A stretch of DNA of 64,000 nt from Alkalimonas mucilaginosa (GCF_036327005.1 NZ_JAUGZK010000004.1:248001-312000); one strand, 5' to 3'. Positions 26,735 to 36,555 are shown, counted from the first letter of the stretch. Numbers and translations are program-made. Notes: generated by a model not told the origin, from the sequence alone.

Positions 26735-27484
26735 TTATAGCCCGAGATAATTCAGCCAGCCATAGACTTCTTTATACATGCGTTGCTGACTTATTTCCAG
26801 CTCTGGATAACCTGTAAGCAATCGTTGGCGATATAATAAGTTGGCCTGTTTTTGCCCCCATTGCCGACGTATTTCAAAGGTTTGGCTGATATGCAGGTGG
26901 TCGGTATCATGCGCCATATCCAGTACTGGCATACTCAGCTGTGCAATACGTTGCGCCAGTTCACGGTTGTTTGCTGGTTCCGGATGATAACTGCTAAGAA
27001 ACACTATGGCTTCAGGTTGCCTTGGTAGTGTTGTCCATTCAAGCTGGCTAAGCAGGTAGCCACTATAGCCCTGTGCCAGCACCACCAAGTGTCCTTGCTG
27101 CCAGTCTGACTGTTCTAATACCAAGTGCAATTGTTGTCGTAAAGCAGCGAGCGCAGCTTGATCTGTTGTGGCTGTCGCGTCTGGTAGCAAGGCCAGTGTT
27201 GTCCAGCCATGCTGGTTCATAGCCTGACGCAGAAAGTTGATATGGCGCGGTGATGCAGGGTGCTGCGATGGATCGGGCAGCAGCAGCAAAGTCCCTTGCA
27301 CAAAAGGGGTCATGGCTTCACGATGCAAAACCCACAAAGGGGTGCTGTCTCCTAATTGCTGTATTTCCCACTCCGGGAGTTGTCGCTTTAAGTCATCGGG
27401 CAGCCAGTTGGGAATTGGCTGTGCTACGACTGCCTGGCTGTAAAATAGCATCAGTGATAGCGTCATTGAAGCAACACTGGGCAT
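26735..27484 (-). CDS. DUF3530-type exported alpha/beta-hydrolase-like protein
   Basis: Protein of 249 residues with a signal peptide (about 1-21, VVAQPIP). The body resembles DUF3530: a GTLLLLPDPSQHPASP segment, GWTTLALLPD, and a nucleophile-elbow-like LVVLAQGYSGYLLS. The GxSxG-like element reads Q-G-Y-S-G, so a serine nucleophile is possible, with HDTDH later offering acid and His. The family has no firmly assigned function. Stand-alone transcription is likely; the OmpA terminator lies upstream. Confidence 0.7.
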   Translation of the reverse strand: MPSVASMTLSLMLFYSQAVVAQPIPNWLPDDLKRQLPEWEIQQLGDSTPLWVLHREAMTPFVQGTLLLLPDPSQHPASPRHINFLRQAMNQHGWTTLALLPDATATTDQAALAALRQQLHLVLEQSDWQQGHLVVLAQGYSGYLLSQLEWTTLPRQPEAIVFLSSYHPEPANNRELAQRIAQLSMPVLDMAHDTDHLHISQTFEIRRQWGQKQANLLYRQRLLTGYPELEISQQRMYKEVYGWLNYLGL

Positions 27485-27548
27485 GGCGGATACCTGTGGT
27501 TTGGTAAGGACTATTTTGCTTTATCGGCAGCTGGAACTATTAAATTAA

Positions 27549-27578
27549 AAAAAAGCCGCTGATAGCAGCGGCTTTTTT
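27549..27578 (-). terminator. Intrinsic terminator of the ompA-like gene
   Basis: Read on the minus strand: AGCCGCT - 6-base loop - AGCGGCT, followed by at least eight T. It also has a T-run on the plus side. It ends 15 bases after the OmpA-family stop. Confidence 0.88.
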
Positions 27579-27593
27579 GACACATTTGATGAA

Positions 27594-28664
27594 TTAACGC
27601 ATCACGGGCTCTTTGATACGAGCGGTTACCAGAGCTTCAATACGCTGGTTAGCACGATGCGCTTCACGGGTTGCGCCTTCCATCCGCGGACGGCTGAAGC
27701 CGTAGCCTTTGGTGGTGATGCGCGAAGCTTCGATACCATGAGTGTTGACCAGCAGATCAGCGACCGCTTTCGCGCGACGCTCTGACAGACGTTGGTTGTA
27801 ATCTGCTGCACCAATGCGTGATGCATGGCCTTCGATCTCAACGGTAGCTGTTGGATAACGCTTCAGGTAATCCGCCAGGCGGGCAACATCAGCACGTTGC
27901 TCACGAGAAACTTCAGCAGAGTCAAATGGGAACAGTACACGAATTTCTGCACTGCCAACGCGCTGGGCAACTTCAGTATACACAGTACAGCCGCGCTCAT
28001 CGACTTTGTGGCCGCGAGGTGTGTTCGGGCACTGATCCAGATGATCTGGTACACCATCACCATCGGAATCTACCACTGCTGGCTGAGTAGGCGTTGGAGC
28101 TGGCGCAGGCGTAGGAGCCGCTGCAGCAGCAGAGCCAAAGTAGTAGCTAACACCTGCTTTGATGCCGGCATCTGCCCAAGTACCTTTGTTCAGGCCCTGG
28201 TAGCGATTTGCTTCAGCAAATAAAGAAACGTTCTCGTTTAGGAATGCGCGATAACCTACACCCACATTCAGCGAGTTGGTTTTATCAATGCTGTGGCGAT
28301 TAAGACCGGCCAACAGGTAAACACCGCTGTTGTTCAGGTGATAAAGTGCATCTACACCGTAACGGTTACCAGAAATGCGATCGCGGGTTAATTTGTTTTT
28401 CAGGCGATCCCGGGCAAACTCAGCACGTACAGCCCAGTTTTCATCAATGCGATAGCCCAGATCAAAGCCTAAGCCTTGGCCACGGGTCAGGTAATCGAAA
28501 TCCGCATCACGGGTTTTTTTCCGATCGGGCATGTAATACTCTGCGAAAACAGAACCAAACATCCGTTCTTTCAGCTCGGCCGCGGAAGGGGTGTTAGCAT
28601 AAGCGTTACCAGCCATCATCGGCAATGCAACAGCAACTGCAACAGAACAAATTTTACGTTTCAT
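27594..28664 (-). CDS. OmpA-family outer-membrane protein
   Basis: Outer-membrane barrel with peptidoglycan-binding tail, 356 residues from the ATG at 28664 (AAGGAGAAATGG ribosome-binding site upstream). Signal peptide about 1-23 (NAYA). An eight-stranded beta-barrel-type domain occupies about 30-190, then an Ala/Pro/Thr hinge, a thrombospondin type-3-like calcium repeat (DSDGDGVPDHLDQCPNTP) and an OmpA C-terminal domain with FPFDSAEVS and NQRLSERRAKAV. It likely tethers the outer membrane to murein, and is plausibly abundant. It is an OmpA/OprF-like protein; I do not assign it as the orthologue of E. coli ompA. Confidence 0.92.
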   Translation of the reverse strand: MKRKICSVAVAVALPMMAGNAYANTPSAAELKERMFGSVFAEYYMPDRKKTRDADFDYLTRGQGLGFDLGYRIDENWAVRAEFARDRLKNKLTRDRISGNRYGVDALYHLNNSGVYLLAGLNRHSIDKTNSLNVGVGYRAFLNENVSLFAEANRYQGLNKGTWADAGIKAGVSYYFGSAAAAAPTPAPAPTPTQPAVVDSDGDGVPDHLDQCPNTPRGHKVDERGCTVYTEVAQRVGSAEIRVLFPFDSAEVSREQRADVARLADYLKRYPTATVEIEGHASRIGAADYNQRLSERRAKAVADLLVNTHGIEASRITTKGYGFSRPRMEGATREAHRANQRIEALVTARIKEPVMR

Positions 28665-28876
28665 CCATTTCTCCTTAAGGTGGAAGTCCAACATGCCAAT
28701 TTTATAGGGAAATTGGTGAACAAACAAACCAATCTCACAATTAAAGCCGACAAAGGTACAAAAGCAAGTTTTTTATTAGCTTGCATATAGGATAAACAAG
28801 TTAGCTGAACGCTAGGTTAATCAAGTGAGTGTGTTTTGCCGAGGGACTTTGAAAAAGAAAGGCTGCAGATCCAGGG

Positions 28877-29527
28877 CTAAAAATCAGCGGTTAACGTAAA
28901 GCTTACTTGCTCGTTGGTCATAGGGTGGTGAAATTGCAGATACTCTGCATGCAACAGCAATCGTTGTTGTGAGGTTACTGCCTGACTGGCGTAAAATTTA
29001 TCACCGATAATGGGATGCCCCAACCATTGCATATGGACCCGCAACTGATGAGAGCGGCCGGTGATGGGGAACAACCATACCTTGCTGGCATCCTTGGTTT
29101 GCTCTAGCAGTTGAAAGTGGGTACAAGCCTGTTTCCCGGTGATAAAACAGACTTTCTGCTTTGGACGGTTTGGCCAGTCGCAGATTAATGGCACTGCAAT
29201 GGTGCCTGCGCAGTCAGTTAACAGGCCATCTAGCCAGGCAACATAGCGTTTTTGTACTTGTCGTGCAGCAAATTGCTGGTTCAGCTGCCGCTGTGCCGGT
29301 AGATGCATGGCCATCACAAGCAAGCCTGAGGTGGCCATATCCAGCCGGTGTACCACTCGGGCCTGGGGGAAAACCCGTTGCACCCGCAGGCTCAGGCTAT
29401 CCTGGTGTTCGGGTGCTTTGCCAGGTACTGACAATAAACCACTGGGTTTATTCAGGACCAGGATATCGTTATCCTGGTAGCGAATATCCAGATAGGGTGA
29501 CAGTGGTGGCTGGTAATGGATCAGCAT
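28877..29527 (-). CDS. rluA: Dual-specificity RNA pseudouridine synthase RluA
   Basis: Makes pseudouridine at 23S rRNA U746 and tRNA U32; 216 residues, the usual RluA length and without an S4 domain. The catalytic motif is VVHRLDMATSGLLVMA (Asp nucleophile in HRLD), plus NKPSGLLSVPG at the N-terminus and PITGRSHQLRVHM. It is 6 bases downstream of rapA, as in E. coli. Confidence 0.95.
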   Translation of the reverse strand: MLIHYQPPLSPYLDIRYQDNDILVLNKPSGLLSVPGKAPEHQDSLSLRVQRVFPQARVVHRLDMATSGLLVMAMHLPAQRQLNQQFAARQVQKRYVAWLDGLLTDCAGTIAVPLICDWPNRPKQKVCFITGKQACTHFQLLEQTKDASKVWLFPITGRSHQLRVHMQWLGHPIIGDKFYASQAVTSQQRLLLHAEYLQFHHPMTNEQVSFTLTADF

Positions 29528-29533
29528 GGCTAT

Positions 29534-32446
29534 TTAGGGTTTATCATGACTGACGACTACCAGGCGAATAGCATCCAGTTTTAAGCGTGCTTTGCTTATG
29601 TAAGTAGCTAACTCTGCTTGCTGTTGTTGTAAAAAAACAATCTCTTCTGACCGGACTGCCGGATTGACCTGTTGCAGTCGGAGCAGGCGGTCGGCTTCTG
29701 CGCTTAAGGCCAGTTGCATGGACTGGAGCGCTTGCTGCTGAATGGCTGGTAGTTGCTGTAATGCCTGCTGTTCCGCCTGGGCCAAAGTGTTGTCCAGCTG
29801 CGCCCGTAAGGCTTTTACGACCTTGCTTGCGGCCTGTTTTGGCAATGGCTGTAGCTGCTTTTCCAATTGCGCGAAGGAAACCGCTTTGGCCAGATCCCTT
29901 GCCTGTGCATCCAGCAGCAAGCGGATCGGAGTCACAGGCAGATAACGGCCGAGTTGCAATTTGACCGGGGCGCTGGCTTCGACCAGATAAATCAGCTCCA
30001 AAAACCAGGTACCCGCCGGCAAGGCTGGATTATACAGCAGGGCGACGCTGTTGTTGCCGCGCTGTTGTTCGGTCAGATAATCCAGAGTACTCAGTACCAT
30101 GGGGTGATCCCAGCTTAAAAACTGAATATCTTCCTGCGCCAGAGCTGTATCGCGGTCAAAGGTTATGCTGATACCGTCCTCGCTTAAACCCGGGTAGAAG
30201 CTGTCTTCCAACTGTTCGGACGCTTTAAGTACCAGGCAGGTATCGGAGCGTTCTTCTTGTTGTACACCAAGCTGATCCCAGCTCTGGCACATGAACAACG
30301 CTAAATCCGGTTGATTATCTTGCTGTGTCAATTGATGACAAAGAGCTGCAGCATGGTCACCACCCGCTGAATTGAGTTCTAGCAGTTGATCCCGGCCTTG
30401 CTCAAGTTGCTGCTCCAGCTGGCGCTGCAAGGTCAAACTGTGCTCCAGCCAATGAGCCAGTTCGGTTGGCTGCCATTCTGGGGTTGCCAGCAAAGACCAG
30501 AACAAGGACGCAGTTTGCTGCAACACTGCGGCGCCGGTTTGGCAGGTGTGGGCAAAAGCGTTGAGTACCTGATGGTACCATTGACGCTGATAATCCTGAG
30601 CGGATTCTTTGAAATAAAGAATGTGCAGCTGGATATCTTGCTGTTGGCCAATACGATCCAGCCGGCCTATGCGTTGCTCCAGCAAATCCGGGTTCAGGGG
30701 TAAATCAAACAGCACCAGGTGATGAGCAAACTGAAAGTTACGACCTTCGCTGCCTATTTCCGAGCAAAGTAGAATTTGTGCGCTGTAATCTTGCTGGGCA
30801 AAGTAAGCTGCTGCTTTATCCCGCTCCAGGATACTCATGCGTTCGTGGAACACGGCAGCCCGGATGCCTTCGCGCTGCATTAAGGCTTTTTCCAGCTCAA
30901 TAGCGGTACTGGCGTGGGCGCAAATCAGCAAAAATTTCTCGGTTTTATGGTGCTTTAACAACTGGATCAGGGCATCTATGCGGGGATCCAGTTCTTGCCA
31001 AGGCAGGGCTGCATTCTGCTGACTGTACAGACGTTCAGGTGTGAGGAGAGCTTGTAGCTTGCTCGGAACTATTTCTTTGCTTTGTACTAGTTCTGCCGCA
31101 CTTTCTCTGTAGGCTGCTGGCATAGCCAGCTCGATAAAATGCGGGATACGTGCCGGGAAACCGGCAATAGTACGGCGGCTGTTACGAAATAAAATACGGC
31201 CGGTGCCATGGCGATCCAGCAGAGGCTGAACAATCTGTTGCTGCATCGTCTGGCGTTCGCTTTCTGACAGCTCAGGCTGTTGCAACTGCTGTAGCGCAGG
31301 GTGCAAGTTCGGATCTTGCAGTAGCTGCTCCAGAGCTGCAGCTGTGGTTGCCGATAACGGGGCTTGATGCAGCAACTGATCGGCCAGGGCTGCTACCTGC
31401 TGGAAGTGTGTTTCTTGCTCTAAGAAAGCATCGTAATCATAAAAACGATCCGCATCCAGTAGTTGCAGCCGGGCAAAGTGACTGCGGTGGCCTAACTGAT
31501 CCGGTGTTGCGGTTAACAGGATGACTCCGGGGATCCGCTGGGCTAATTGGGCCACACACTGATATTCCGCGCTCGGAGTGATCGGATCCCATGCCAGATG
31601 ATGCGCTTCATCCACCACCAATAAATCCCATGATGCTGTGATGGCATCTTGTTGCCATTCTGGCGATTGGCTAAGAAATTCCAGGCTGCACAATACCAGT
31701 TGCTCGGTCTCAAAAGGGTTCTGTTGATCGGCTGCACTTTGCTCACAACGCTCCTGATCAAAAATAGCGACCGAAAGGTTAAAGCGGCGCAGCATCTCAA
31801 CCAACCATTGATGCTGCAAGGACTCAGGCACCACAATCAAAATACGTTGTGCCCTGCCACTGATCAGTTGCTGGTGCAAAATCAGGCCGGCTTCAATGGT
31901 TTTACCCAGACCAACTTCATCGGCCAACATCACGCGAGGTGCATGACGCCTGGCGACTTCTTCAGCAATATACAACTGATGGGGGATCAGGCTAATGCGT
32001 GCCCCTGAAAGGCCACGCAATGGATTTTGTTGCAGGCGATGCAGTTGCTGCTGGCTTTGATAGCGTAAACTGAAAGCATCCAGCCGGTCGATTTGGCCGG
32101 CATACATTCTATCCTGAGGCTGGCTGAAGCTAAGAAAATGATCAAGCAGGATTTCCCGCAGTTCGGCCGTCTGTTGCGTATCGGTTCGGAGACCGCGATA
32201 CACTAAGGTGTCTGCGGTTTCATCCACCTGGCTGACATCCAGTTCAAAACCTTCCGCACTTCGAATGCGGTCACCTGGCAGAAAACGGATTCTGGATAAA
32301 GGCGCCTGCTGCCGCGCGTAACAACGCTGTTCACCACTGGCTGGAAATAATACAGTAACCGAGCGGGGGTCCAGGGCTACGATAGTCCCTAAACCTAAAT
32401 CTGATTCACTTTCGCTGATCCAGCGCTGACCTAAAGCAAACGACAT
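29534..32446 (-). CDS. rapA: RNA polymerase-associated ATPase RapA
   Basis: SWI2/SNF2 ATPase that recycles RNA polymerase, 970 residues (E. coli 968). N-terminal Tudor-like domains (GQRWISESESDLGLG) are followed by Walker A in ADEVGLGKTIEAG, DEAHH, the second helicase lobe with EIGSEGRNFQFAHHLV and QRIGRLDRIGQ. The long C-terminal RapA-specific region is present. The gene is divergent from phoH with a 232-base gap that contains a TTTGCTGG-N8-CCAGCAAA dyad. Confidence 0.96.
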   Translation of the reverse strand: MSFALGQRWISESESDLGLGTIVALDPRSVTVLFPASGEQRCYARQQAPLSRIRFLPGDRIRSAEGFELDVSQVDETADTLVYRGLRTDTQQTAELREILLDHFLSFSQPQDRMYAGQIDRLDAFSLRYQSQQQLHRLQQNPLRGLSGARISLIPHQLYIAEEVARRHAPRVMLADEVGLGKTIEAGLILHQQLISGRAQRILIVVPESLQHQWLVEMLRRFNLSVAIFDQERCEQSAADQQNPFETEQLVLCSLEFLSQSPEWQQDAITASWDLLVVDEAHHLAWDPITPSAEYQCVAQLAQRIPGVILLTATPDQLGHRSHFARLQLLDADRFYDYDAFLEQETHFQQVAALADQLLHQAPLSATTAAALEQLLQDPNLHPALQQLQQPELSESERQTMQQQIVQPLLDRHGTGRILFRNSRRTIAGFPARIPHFIELAMPAAYRESAAELVQSKEIVPSKLQALLTPERLYSQQNAALPWQELDPRIDALIQLLKHHKTEKFLLICAHASTAIELEKALMQREGIRAAVFHERMSILERDKAAAYFAQQDYSAQILLCSEIGSEGRNFQFAHHLVLFDLPLNPDLLEQRIGRLDRIGQQQDIQLHILYFKESAQDYQRQWYHQVLNAFAHTCQTGAAVLQQTASLFWSLLATPEWQPTELAHWLEHSLTLQRQLEQQLEQGRDQLLELNSAGGDHAAALCHQLTQQDNQPDLALFMCQSWDQLGVQQEERSDTCLVLKASEQLEDSFYPGLSEDGISITFDRDTALAQEDIQFLSWDHPMVLSTLDYLTEQQRGNNSVALLYNPALPAGTWFLELIYLVEASAPVKLQLGRYLPVTPIRLLLDAQARDLAKAVSFAQLEKQLQPLPKQAASKVVKALRAQLDNTLAQAEQQALQQLPAIQQQALQSMQLALSAEADRLLRLQQVNPAVRSEEIVFLQQQQAELATYISKARLKLDAIRLVVVSHDKP

Positions 32447-32564
32447 GATGCATCCAGTAACAACAAGGGGGCGCTATGGTACAAGGAAATGCGCTGCTCT
32501 GCATCCAGATTTGTTGCTTTGTCATACCATGGTCATGCATTTGACATAGGATTGACCTGAACTG

Positions 32565-32588
32565 TTTGCTGGTTTTTTGTCCAGCAAA
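32565..32588. repeat. Inverted repeat in the rapA-phoH intergenic region
   Basis: TTTGCTGG, 8-base spacer, CCAGCAAA, a perfect 8-bp dyad about 90 bases before the phoH start. No T-run follows, so it is more likely an operator or a leader hairpin than a terminator. Function not known. Confidence 0.4.
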
Positions 32589-32678
32589 TCACAAAAACAG
32601 TCGGCGATATGACCAGTTTCCACTATGCTTACTATGCAATGACCCACGCTGCACTGTGCGCCAATCAAGGAGACCTTT

Positions 32679-34064
32679 ATGGCGAGAAAACGAAGTAAAA
32701 AAGTTTATGTGCTTGATACCAATATACTTTTGCATGAGCCCTTCGCGTTTTTAAACTTTCAGGAACACGATGTTGTTATCCCGATGACGGTGCTGGAAGA
32801 ACTGGACCATATTAAAGACAGAAACAAAGATGTCAGCCGGGATGCCCGGGTGGCGATTCGAGCGCTGGAGGATGCGTTGCGTGATGCAAGTCCGGAGCAA
32901 ATGCTGCATGGGGTTGCTTTGCCATTGCATGGCGAACAAAAGGTGTCCGGTCACTTGACCATTATCAATGATCACCACCTAAAAGATGAGTTGCCTGGAT
33001 TGCCCGGTGGCGAAAACGATCATCTGATCATCAATACCGCTTTGTATTTACAGCGGGAACGCAGCCCGCAGAAAGTGATCCTGGTTACCAAAGACATCAA
33101 TATGCGGTTGAAAGCCAAAGGGGCAGGTTTAAAGCTGGTAGAGGATTACCGCACCGATCAGCTGATAGATGATGTACGCTTCCTGTACAAGGGGTATTAC
33201 CGCTTTCCCGGCGAGTTCTGGAGTCAGGTCAAAGAGTGTCAGACTGAGCAAAAAGAGCGGGATATCTTGCATTTGCTGGAGCGAAAGCTATTACCGGATG
33301 CTTACATCAATGAATTTTTGATTGATGAGGCCGAGTCGTTCGCCGGCCAGGTAGTGGCTATGGACGAGCAGCAGCTCCGGGTCAAGGATCTGGGGTATGA
33401 GCGCATGATGCACCGCCATGCCTGGGGCATTACACCCAAGAACATTTATCAGGCGATGGCGCTGGAGGCTTTGCTGGATCCCTCGATGGATCTGGTGATC
33501 CTGACCGGGCCAGCCGGCTGCGGTAAAACGTTGATTGCCTTGGCTGCAGCCTTGGAGTTGGTGATTGAAAAGGGAGTGTACGATAAAGTGATCGTCACAC
33601 GCAATACACCAGAAATCGCCGAATCCATTGGCTTTTTACCTGGCACGGAAGAAGAAAAAATGGCGCCCTGGCTGGCAGCCATTACCGATTCGCTGGAAGT
33701 GTTGCACAAAACGGATGAGCATCCACACGCCAGCGTCAATTACATTATGGATAAAGCCAATATTCAGTTTAAATCTGTCAACTTTATGCGTGGTCGCAGT
33801 ATCCAGAATGCCATTGTTATTTTGGATGAGTGTCAAAACTTAAGTGCTGCTCAGTTGAAAACCATCATCACTCGTTGTGGTGAAGGCACGAAGCTGATTT
33901 GCTCTGGCAACCTAAGCCAGATTGACAGCAACTATCTGACGGCAGTGACGTCGGGACTAACCTATATTGTGGAGCGCTTTAAAAACTTCCCCGGCAGCGC
34001 CACCATTAACCTGAATGGTGTGGTGCGAAGCCGGTTGGCATCTTTTGCCGAAGAAAATCTATAG
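32679..34064 (+). CDS. PIN-PhoH family ATPase/ribonuclease (PhoH2-like)
   Basis: Protein of 461 residues in two parts. An N-terminal PIN RNase domain (about 5-150) has acids in YVLDTNILLHEP, VLEELDHIK, SRDARVAIRAL and LVTKDINMRLK. A PhoH ATPase domain (about 250-450) has Walker A GPAGCGKTLIAL and Walker B ILDECQNLS. PhoH2 proteins are RNA helicase/RNases of toxin-antitoxin-like ancestry. A good AAGGAGACC ribosome-binding site precedes the ATG. Its last 6 bases overlap the convergent transglutaminase-like gene. No PhoAT-type antitoxin is visible upstream. Confidence 0.9.
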   Translation: MARKRSKKVYVLDTNILLHEPFAFLNFQEHDVVIPMTVLEELDHIKDRNKDVSRDARVAIRALEDALRDASPEQMLHGVALPLHGEQKVSGHLTIINDHHLKDELPGLPGGENDHLIINTALYLQRERSPQKVILVTKDINMRLKAKGAGLKLVEDYRTDQLIDDVRFLYKGYYRFPGEFWSQVKECQTEQKERDILHLLERKLLPDAYINEFLIDEAESFAGQVVAMDEQQLRVKDLGYERMMHRHAWGITPKNIYQAMALEALLDPSMDLVILTGPAGCGKTLIALAAALELVIEKGVYDKVIVTRNTPEIAESIGFLPGTEEEKMAPWLAAITDSLEVLHKTDEHPHASVNYIMDKANIQFKSVNFMRGRSIQNAIVILDECQNLSAAQLKTIITRCGEGTKLICSGNLSQIDSNYLTAVTSGLTYIVERFKNFPGSATINLNGVVRSRLASFAEENL

Positions 34065-35006
34065 CTTGCGGTAATTGACGATACCCGGTTGCAGATAGAG
34101 CTGATAGCGTTCAGCAATCTCGCCAATCGGTTGCAGTGCCGGCCCGGTTGGGTCGGCCAGCACAAAGTTCTGCCCATCCAGTCGCAGCTGTTGATCACTG
34201 CTTTGGCTTTGCATGCCAATACCCAGTACGGCGTGGTTGGGCAAGTATAGGATCACCAGCGAGACATCCGGTAACAGCAGGCGCAGCAAAGTGGCCATTA
34301 GTACTACCTTACTGTCGCAATCCCCCCGGTGTTGCTGCAGCAACTGCAGTGGAGGCAAGAAGCCGGCAGCGGAACTGTTGCTGCGGCTATCCAGCCGTTG
34401 ATAAGGAATACGCTGTAACCAATCCAGCAAAAACTGGCTTAGCTCTCTGGTGGTGGTATAGGGAAACTTCTGTTGCAGCGCCTCTGCCACCGGCAATAAA
34501 TCCTGCAGGCTATCCGCCAGGATGCGCTGATGATCGACCATAATCACCTGTCGGCCAGGATTTATCGAAAGCTCGGTGTGGTAGATGCTGGTCAGATAAT
34601 CTTGCCGGGCCTGCAGCATGTGTTGTGTGAGGTGTTGCCGATACTGTTGTGCATCCTGAGTCGTTTGGGCAGTAACACGAATGGGCAAGGGATTGCCTGC
34701 CGACAAGGCGTCTACCCGCAGCATGGGAGCATTCAGTTTCGCAAGCTCTTGCTGCAATGCTTGCCGCATGTAGGTGTCTGCCAATTGTGGCGAATAACGA
34801 CGAAAACTGCGCAGGTGCTGCTGCGTGTTTTGCTCTGGCAGCTGAAACGAAAAGTCAACCCTCTGACCGTTTTGTTGCCACCGATAGGAAAATAGTTGAT
34901 TGCCATCTGTCAGCTGCTGACGCTGCAACTGCAGTGAGGCTGCTGCTGGTAATGCACTCCATAGCAGCAGCCAGCAACTCAGGGTGAAAATGCTTGTCCG
35001 GATCAC
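34059..35006 (-). CDS. Predicted transglutaminase-like cysteine peptidase-fold protein, exported
   Basis: Protein of 315 residues with a signal peptide (about 1-23, PAAAS). The C-terminal half has the order Cys-His-Asp seen in transglutaminase/papain-fold proteins: Cys in HRGDCDSKVVLMATLL, His in PNHAVLGIG and Asp in FVLADPTGP. The N-terminal half (about 24-190) is polar and rich in Gln with no domain I know. Its start overlaps the stop of the upstream anchor-type gene (ATGA), so the two are coupled. Substrate unknown; a periplasmic peptidase or crosslinking role is inference. Confidence 0.68.
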   Translation of the reverse strand: MIRTSIFTLSCWLLLWSALPAAASLQLQRQQLTDGNQLFSYRWQQNGQRVDFSFQLPEQNTQQHLRSFRRYSPQLADTYMRQALQQELAKLNAPMLRVDALSAGNPLPIRVTAQTTQDAQQYRQHLTQHMLQARQDYLTSIYHTELSINPGRQVIMVDHQRILADSLQDLLPVAEALQQKFPYTTTRELSQFLLDWLQRIPYQRLDSRSNSSAAGFLPPLQLLQQHRGDCDSKVVLMATLLRLLLPDVSLVILYLPNHAVLGIGMQSQSSDQQLRLDGQNFVLADPTGPALQPIGEIAERYQLYLQPGIVNYRKL

Positions 35007-35635
35007 TGATGCCTAATTGCTTGTCGCCGCCAAAGTAATAAGCTTAGCCCGAGTAGCGCTAAAATACCAAGACTACCACCATAGCTTTCGACCACAGTTA
35101 CTACTTGTTGGTCCCGCCGGTAATCTTCCAATGGCAGATCTGCCAGTATGACTTCATCGTAGCCGGAAATTTCGGCCAGCAACCAGCCGGTACTGGCATC
35201 ATAGAGGCGGATCGTGAGATCGTAATAATCGGTGGGGTAATTTTCTTCCAACAGCGTATCAATGGCAAACCAGTCGTTCCGGCTTTGTCGGTACAAGGTG
35301 AAGATAGAGCTGATATGCAGCAACTGTTCAGGCCTTCCTGCACGGTTTAAGCTGAACTCTGCCCATACGGCTTTGCTGGAGCGGTTGGTGTCAGCATCAA
35401 ACCTCAGGTACAGCTGGTGATAAAAACCATTGGCATTGTGATCACCGCTTAGCTCCAGCTCAATGCGCTGAAACCACACATCGGTACTGTAACTCTGAGC
35501 GCGAACCACAGGCATCGGCTTACTGGTTACCTCAGCGTGATCTGTACCACGCTGCTCTGTGGTACTGCTTATTGGTTGCTCCACGCTGAAGCTGGCGGCA
35601 GAAACCAACAGCAAGGCGCTCAGTAACACTCTCAT
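35003..35635 (-). CDS. Exported protein with GlyGly-CTERM-like tail (choice-of-anchor H type)
   Basis: Protein of 210 residues; the start at 35635 has an AAGGAA ribosome-binding site. Signal peptide about 1-17. The middle (about 55-185) is a beta-rich domain with repeated DxYDLTIRLYDASTG-like strands. The C-terminus is tripartite: a Gly-Gly-Ser (YGGSLG), a hydrophobic helix (ILALLGLSLLLW) and basic end (RRQAIRHQ), which is the layout of GlyGly-CTERM sorting signals cleaved by rhombosortase. The name is by pattern. It is translationally coupled to the transglutaminase-like protein. Confidence 0.65.
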   Translation of the reverse strand: MRVLLSALLLVSAASFSVEQPISSTTEQRGTDHAEVTSKPMPVVRAQSYSTDVWFQRIELELSGDHNANGFYHQLYLRFDADTNRSSKAVWAEFSLNRAGRPEQLLHISSIFTLYRQSRNDWFAIDTLLEENYPTDYYDLTIRLYDASTGWLLAEISGYDEVILADLPLEDYRRDQQVVTVVESYGGSLGILALLGLSLLLWRRQAIRHQ

Positions 35636-35718
35636 GGCTATTCCTTCATTCAACTCTTGCGTACAATAAGGTATAGAATGAATGGCATGAATGTTTGCTG
35701 AACTGCTAAGGATCTCAG

Positions 35719-36555
35719 GTGACGAAGTTTAGCCGTAGCTGGTTGATAGAGAAAAAAGAGATAGCGATTCAGTTGCTGGCAGAGCAGGTGCCGGAGCTGT
35801 CAAAAAGCCGTTTGAAAGATGCGATGGCGAAAGGAGCGGTTTGGCTGCAGCAGGGGAAAAAACAAAAACGTTTACGAAGAGCGCAGGCAGAGCTGTTACC
35901 TGGCCAGACTTTAGCACTGCACTACGATGCAGCTATCTTGCAGCGTGAAGTGGCGGGCAGTCAATTGCTACTGGATCGGCGAGCCTATTCGGTGTGGTGG
36001 AAGCCTGCCGGCATGCTGTCGCAGGGCAGTCTCTGGGGCGACCACTTATCGTTGTTACGTCAGGCAGAGCAGCAAACAAAACGTGCTGTGCATCTGATCC
36101 ATCGGCTGGACCGGGAGGCCAGTGGCTTGCTTTTGCTGGCTCACGATGCCAGGGCCGCTGCGCATCTGAGCCAGCAGTTTCAGAATGGACAGGTCGAGAA
36201 GTTGTACCATGTTGCGGTACAAGGCCAGCTGTCTGAAGCGCTGCAATATGCAGCAGAACTGGCAACGCCACTGGATGGCAAAGCCTGTGTTACGCGTTTC
36301 CGCTTGCTCAAACAGTTGGAACATCCAGATATCAGCTGGCTGCAGGTAAACTTGTTGACTGGTCGCAAGCATCAGATCCGGCGGCATTTTTCTTTGGTAG
36401 GTCACCCGGTCTTAGGGGATCCCCGTTATGGCAATAGCAGCACAGCGGCAGCAACGCTGGCTTTGCAGGCTGTGTCACTGGGCTGGCAGTGCCCGCTAAG
36501 CGGGCAGCCCATGCAGCATCAGTTGCCTGAGTCGTTACGGTTATTGCAGGATTAA
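35719..36555 (+). CDS. RluA-family pseudouridine synthase
   Basis: Protein of 278 residues with GTG start. The N-terminal 70 residues look like a reduced S4-type RNA-binding module (KSRLKDAMAKGAVW). The catalytic domain carries LIHRLDREASGLLLLAHD (Asp nucleophile), WWKPAGMLSQG and LLTGRKHQIRRHF. It is a paralogue of rluA in the same window, and more like the uncharacterised RluA group than RluC/RluD. The last four bases overlap the convergent TPR gene. Confidence 0.85.
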   Translation: MTKFSRSWLIEKKEIAIQLLAEQVPELSKSRLKDAMAKGAVWLQQGKKQKRLRRAQAELLPGQTLALHYDAAILQREVAGSQLLLDRRAYSVWWKPAGMLSQGSLWGDHLSLLRQAEQQTKRAVHLIHRLDREASGLLLLAHDARAAAHLSQQFQNGQVEKLYHVAVQGQLSEALQYAAELATPLDGKACVTRFRLLKQLEHPDISWLQVNLLTGRKHQIRRHFSLVGHPVLGDPRYGNSSTAAATLALQAVSLGWQCPLSGQPMQHQLPESLRLLQD

